Of a stretch of 18,400 bases of DNA, positions 15,216-18,400 are shown piece by piece. A program made the position numbers and the translations under genes. The stretch is from positions 1 to 18,400 of the forward strand of contig DAOWIX010000189.1 in assembly GCA_030640695.1 (NCBI GenBank). The letters are read 5' to 3'. The stretch is from Deltaproteobacteria bacterium (GTDB lineage: Bacteria; Desulfobacterota; Anaeroferrophillalia; Anaeroferrophillales; Tharpellaceae). The notes beneath the pieces were generated by a model. The model was not told where the DNA came from. It searched no databases and worked only from the letters and a program-made list of their open reading frames with translations. How positions within the stretch are numbered: the stretch's first letter is position 1; every line of letters starts with the position of its first letter.

Positions 15216-16283
15216 CTACAACTTTTTATAAGTTTCACTGATCACGTCAAAAAGGTCTTCAGGCGTGGGGACCGACCCTCCGGGTCGCCCGTAAAACTCA
15301 ACCTGACAGTCGCCCGGCAATGAGAGTCTCACATCTTCAACCATCTGACCGGTATTCATCTCGGCAACCAAGAAATTCTTCGTCCGACCGCCCAGAGTTA
15401 ACAAAGTCTGGCGCGGAAAAGGGAAGAGGGTGATGGGGCGGACAAGGCCGACCTTCATCCCGGCCTCGCGGACCTGAGCAATCGCACTTTTGACAATTCG
15501 AGCGACGCTACCAAAGGCCACAACCACCAGTTTCGCATCCTCAGTATCAACCTCTTCGACCATGACATCATCACGTTCAAGACGATCGTACTTTTCCTGC
15601 AGATGCCAATTATGTTTCTCCATCTCGCCATCGGCAAGAAAGAGGGACGTGATTCGCCGAGGAGCCCGTCCTTTGGCACCGGTAATCAACCAGTCGCGAT
15701 CAGGATCACCAGCGGTCTTTTCTGGAAGCCAGGGAACAATCGGTTCCTTGATCTGGCCGAGAATAGCATCCCCTAAAACCAGAGTCAGAATTCGATATTT
15801 CTCCGCCAACTCAAAAGCTTTAATCGTCAAATCATAGAGTTCCTGCCCCGTATGCGGAGCCAGAACTATAAGTTTATAATCGCCGTGACCGCCGCCTTTA
15901 ACCGATTGAAAATAGTCGCCCTGGGTCGCATTGATACCGCCTAAGCCAGGGCCCTGACGACTCATATTAACAACCACTGCAGGAAGCTCGTTACCGGCAA
16001 AGTAGGAAAAACCCTCCTGCATCAAAGAGATTCCGGGGCCGCTGGATGAAGTCATACACCTGACTCCAGTCGCGGCCGCCCCAATCAACATGTTGATTGA
16101 GGCAATCTCACTCTCGGCCTGAAGAAATTCACCACCAACCGCCGGCAGATGCTCGGCCATATATTCGGGAATCTCATTTTGCGGGGTAATCGGATAACCG
16201 AAATAGTAGTGACAACCGGCATTAATTGCCGCCATCGCTATAGCTTCGTTACCTTTAGTAAAAACTTTTTTCGGGGCACTCAT
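15216..16283 (-). CDS. vorB: 2-oxoacid:ferredoxin oxidoreductase, alpha subunit (VorB/KorA family)
   Basis: The alpha subunit supplies the pyrimidine-binding domain I and the transketolase C-like domain II. From the start chosen here it has 355 residues. Domain I (about 5-185) has GNEAIAMAAINAGCHYYFGY, PITPQNEIPEYM, and SSSGPGISLMQEGFSY, all family signatures. Domain II begins near 240 and includes VVVAFGSVARIVKSAI and LVRPITLFPFP. The overall look is closest to proteins annotated as VorB (3-methyl-2-oxobutanoate), but VorB and KorA are hard to separate by eye. I chose the ATG at 16283 (MSAPKKVFTKGN), 10 nt after GGAGG, instead of the longer frame at 16307 that would overlap the ferredoxin gene. 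The symbol is therefore provisional. Confidence 0.9.
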   Translation of the reverse strand: MSAPKKVFTKGNEAIAMAAINAGCHYYFGYPITPQNEIPEYMAEHLPAVGGEFLQAESEIASINMLIGAAATGVRCMTSSSGPGISLMQEGFSYFAGNELPAVVVNMSRQGPGLGGINATQGDYFQSVKGGGHGDYKLIVLAPHTGQELYDLTIKAFELAEKYRILTLVLGDAILGQIKEPIVPWLPEKTAGDPDRDWLITGAKGRAPRRITSLFLADGEMEKHNWHLQEKYDRLERDDVMVEEVDTEDAKLVVVAFGSVARIVKSAIAQVREAGMKVGLVRPITLFPFPRQTLLTLGGRTKNFLVAEMNTGQMVEDVRLSLPGDCQVEFYGRPGGSVPTPEDLFDVISETYKKL

Positions 16284-16290
16284 GCCAAAC

Positions 16291-16494
16291 CTACCTCCAG
16301 ACCGCAAGCGCTACATCAGGACACATCTCGGCACAACGACAACACCCAATACAAGCATCCGGGTTGACCACAACTACGTGCTGATAGCCACTCAAATTAA
16401 TCCCCTTCCCGAGTTCAAGAACATGCTCGGGACAGGCGTCGACACAAAGAGCACAGCCCTTGCAACGTTCTATCTCTATTTCAACCTTTGGCAT
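16291..16494 (-). CDS. 2[4Fe-4S] ferredoxin subunit (KorD/VorD type)
   Basis: This small electron-carrier subunit passes electrons from the oxidoreductase to external ferredoxin. The 67-residue protein has two full CxxCxxCxxxCP motifs: Cys11, 14, 17, 21 and Cys48, 51, 54, 58. One additional cysteine, Cys52, sits inside the second motif. The spacer between motifs is slightly longer than in minimal clostridial ferredoxins, as in delta subunits. It is the first gene after the promoter at 16573-16602, and its stop lies 7 nt before the alpha-subunit start. The fixed D-A-B-C order supports a dedicated subunit rather than a free ferredoxin. Confidence 0.93.
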   Translation of the reverse strand: MPKVEIEIERCKGCALCVDACPEHVLELGKGINLSGYQHVVVVNPDACIGCCRCAEMCPDVALAVWR

Positions 16495-16572
16495 CGTCTC
16501 TATTTTTCTCCCAATGGCTCTATTTTTTGCCCATTATCGCGACAAAATCCGCTCCTATCAATAAAAAACAAC

Positions 16573-16602
16573 TCTATAGTGGCTTGCGAAGATGGTTGTC
16601 AA
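16573..16602 (-). promoter_or_regulatory. Sigma-70-type promoter of the oxidoreductase operon
   Basis: On the minus strand a perfect -35 box TTGACA (16597-16602) is followed after 18 bp by TATAGA (16573-16578). It lies in the 145-bp gap after the PilZ gene and about 80 nt before the ferredoxin start. It indicates that the oxidoreductase operon can be transcribed constitutively from its own promoter. Confidence 0.7.
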
Positions 16603-16639
16603 CCTAAAAATCAAAAGTCTGCAGCTTGATGTCCCGGCT

Positions 16640-17344
16640 TCAGACAAAGCTGAAAAATGAGAAATCATCGCTCCCGACATCAGTTGGCGTTTGCGAAAAA
16701 AAATCGGTGGCAGCGGCCAGAAAATCGAGATATTCAGAAAAACGTTCCGGCTCGCTGACCCGCTCAACCTCACAGCCGTAGTAGAAAAAACCATCAACCA
16801 ACCCGGTTTTCACATTCTTGACCTTGCATTTAAGCTGCAGGCGACACTCTGGAGTAACATTCATCTCCAATAGAAAATTACGTGCTATCTTGCTTTCGCT
16901 GACGACGCCCACCCCTCGCGGCCCCACATCAACCATGTAGGAACGTTGCGACAGAAGGACACTGTGACCGTCCTTGTGCATCGCCGTTAAGGTTACCGGA
17001 ACAAAACCATTATAACGGGGATTACTCCAGATTATCTCTTTTTTGATCCCCTCTTCATCCGGCAACTTAAGACAAAGATGGTAGAAGGGAACGTAGCTTA
17101 CCTTGAGCACCGAAGTCTTGAAATCATACCTGATACCAGCATACTCATAGCTCAGGTAGAGGAGGTTGTTAATATATACTGAATCGAAATAGCGCCAGCG
17201 CCCGGATTGCGTCTTATATTTTGGTCGGTCTACGATTATGCTGTCACCAACCCGAGTCAAGAGGTGGGTCTGAAACTTATCGCCGGAAACAACTTTGGCT
17301 ATATTTACTAATTGGTATTGTGAAAATTGCAAATCTACGGACAC
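16640..17344 (-). CDS. PilZ/YcgR-like flagellar brake domain protein
   Basis: The 234-residue protein resembles two-domain YcgR-type proteins that act on the flagellar motor. An N-terminal PilZN-like beta domain (about 25-98, GDSIIVDRPKYK and LYLSYEYAGIRYDFKTSVLKV) is followed by a C-terminal PilZ-like domain (about 108-215). The c-di-GMP motifs are weak. The first motif is normally RxxxR and here reads WSNPR, so the first Arg is replaced by Trp. The second, [DN]xSxxG, reads DVGPRG, with Ser replaced by Gly. Binding is therefore doubtful. The start is GTG with AGAGG 8 nt upstream. It follows the coaE-type gene by 76 nt and probably shares its transcript. Its place near a flagellar operon supports a motility link, but that is inference. 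Confidence 0.72.
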   Translation of the reverse strand: MSVDLQFSQYQLVNIAKVVSGDKFQTHLLTRVGDSIIVDRPKYKTQSGRWRYFDSVYINNLLYLSYEYAGIRYDFKTSVLKVSYVPFYHLCLKLPDEEGIKKEIIWSNPRYNGFVPVTLTAMHKDGHSVLLSQRSYMVDVGPRGVGVVSESKIARNFLLEMNVTPECRLQLKCKVKNVKTGLVDGFFYYGCEVERVSEPERFSEYLDFLAAATDFFSQTPTDVGSDDFSFFSFV

Positions 17345-17420
17345 TTTTCGAACCTCTATTTCCCACGTTTTGGGGATCTAGGTAAGGCCAGCCCCCGACA
17401 AAATGTGAGGGCTTTGGTCA

Positions 17421-18400
17421 TCAGCGGCCTTTTTGCAAGTTTTCCCAGACTTCCTCAATCTGAGCCCGGGCATACGCAATATCTTTGGTATTATCAATCA
17501 CAAAATCTGCAAACTGCAATTTCTCATCAATCGGTAGCTGAGCTTTAAGAATATTTGCCGCAGCTTCCGGAGTAATACCGTCGCGGGCGGCAAGACGCTC
17601 AACCTGCACCTCGGCCGGCACATGAATAACCAACATTTTATCAAAGAGATACTGCAGATTCAACTCAATCAGCAAAGGCACCGACACCTGAATAATCGCT
17701 TCCGGATCCTTGGCGGCAATCTCGTTAGTCTGCCTGAAAAACTCATCATAGATGGGCGGATGAGTAAAGGACTCGAGTTTTTTGCGCATCTCCATATCGC
17801 CAAAAACAATATCTGAAAGTTTTTGGCGGTCCAGAGAACCATCCTCAGCTAACACTTGACGACCAAAATAGTCAACAATTTTTGCCAGCCCCGGGGTGCC
17901 TGGCTCAACCACCTGACGAGCAATCAGATCAAAATCGATAAGCGGTGAACCCAACTCACTAAGCATCTCGGAAATCGTACTTTTACCACTGGCTATCCCA
18001 CCGGTGACGCCCAGAAGAAGGTGCCGACCATCTCCCTTAACCTTCTTCATCATCTCATCAAGCCCGAGATAGGTCGGCGGGAAAACTGGAGCAGCACTAT
18101 TTTCGGCCCCGGCAAAACTGATCGGATAACGTACACCCCGCCGATACAGAGCCTCCAAGCCAGACAGAGCTTTTGCCATCAAGCCCACCGGAATAGCCAT
18201 CACCAACTCATCATCCTGGGCATGACCGTAACGACGTTCTCCATAACAGGGAATCCCCACTGAGGCTTTACCGTTCTCATAACAACGGACAATAGCATCG
18301 GCACAAGAAGACTCCCCGACACAGGCAAACTGCATCACCTCATAGTCTGAGAACTGGATCGCGTTAATCAACATCATTATCTGAGCCGGGTTGGCATAAA
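17421..18400 (-). CDS. coaE: DUF169-dephospho-CoA kinase (CoaE) fusion, 5'-truncated by window end
   Basis: The C-terminal 200 residues form a complete dephospho-CoA kinase, which adds the 3'-phosphate in the last step of CoA synthesis. Walker A GVTGGIASGKST is present, then DFDLIARQVVEPGTPG, FTHPPI, VSVPLLIE, and the lid region RLAARDGITPEAA. Upstream in the same frame is the C-terminal half of a DUF169-like domain, with GESSCADAIV and GIPCYGERRYGHAQDDELVM, joined by a linker of about 25 residues. The reading frame stays open to the window edge: before the first in-window Met (18377) it continues as YANPAQI, itself DUF169-like. No convincing binding site precedes the internal ATGs near 18053, so a separate coaE start is unlikely. 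DUF169 has no known function. Confidence 0.88.
   Translation of the reverse strand, partial: YANPAQIMMLINAIQFSDYEVMQFACVGESSCADAIVRCYENGKASVGIPCYGERRYGHAQDDELVMAIPVGLMAKALSGLEALYRRGVRYPISFAGAENSAAPVFPPTYLGLDEMMKKVKGDGRHLLLGVTGGIASGKSTISEMLSELGSPLIDFDLIARQVVEPGTPGLAKIVDYFGRQVLAEDGSLDRQKLSDIVFGDMEMRKKLESFTHPPIYDEFFRQTNEIAAKDPEAIIQVSVPLLIELNLQYLFDKMLVIHVPAEVQVERLAARDGITPEAAANILKAQLPIDEKLQFADFVIDNTKDIAYARAQIEEVWENLQKGR

Noticed and set aside
17365..17420. Possible hairpin terminator between the coaE-type gene and the PilZ gene
   Set aside because: Only about five consecutive base pairs form (AGCCC with GGGCT), and no T-tract follows on the minus strand.

Overview
The window looks like chromosomal DNA of a flagellated, anaerobic, Gram-negative bacterium, most likely a Desulfobacterota ('Deltaproteobacteria') member. 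This is an inference from three things: a motA-motB-fliLMNOPQR-flhB-flhA-flhF-flhG cluster, a ferredoxin-dependent 2-oxoacid oxidoreductase operon, and a DUF169 domain joined to CoaE. No rRNA or marker gene is present to fix the taxon. Every convincing gene lies on the minus strand, so transcription runs from high to low coordinates.

Region 1 (18400-16640): a 5'-truncated gene joins a DUF169-type domain to a complete dephospho-CoA kinase (CoaE). It is followed by a PilZ/YcgR-like protein whose c-di-GMP motifs look degenerate.

Region 2 (16602-13130): a sigma-70-type promoter precedes a five-gene operon. It encodes an 8Fe ferredoxin subunit, the alpha (VorB/KorA), beta (TPP) and gamma subunits of a 2-oxoacid:ferredoxin oxidoreductase, and an XRE-cupin regulator. 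The operon ends at a strong intrinsic terminator.

Region 3 (13266-12905): a 362-bp gene-free control region. It holds one copy of a palindromic dispersed repeat, the kor terminator, a perfect 11-bp inverted repeat, and a sigma-54 promoter matching the consensus that faces motA.

Region 4 (12904-115): a flagellar operon of about 13 kb: motA, a divergent motB-like gene, motB, fliL, fliM, fliN, fliO, fliP, fliQ, fliR, flhB, flhA, flhF, flhG. Together these encode the stator and its helper FliL, two C-ring proteins, the complete FliOPQR-FlhAB export gate, and the FlhF/FlhG pair that sets flagellar site and number. Gene ends are mostly tight or overlapping. The larger gaps hold short heptamer-type repeats.

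Most notable points: (a) tandem MotB-like proteins of which the first lacks the ion-binding Asp and the peptidoglycan-binding signature; (b) the DUF169-CoaE fusion; (c) a 72-bp palindromic repeat present twice in inverted orientation, with a compensatory base-pair change supporting a folded structure; (d) a sigma-54 promoter with a perfect upstream palindrome; (e) heptamer-type repeats in three intergenic gaps and homopolymer tracts in three adjacent genes; (f) a FliO with a large extra extracytoplasmic domain.
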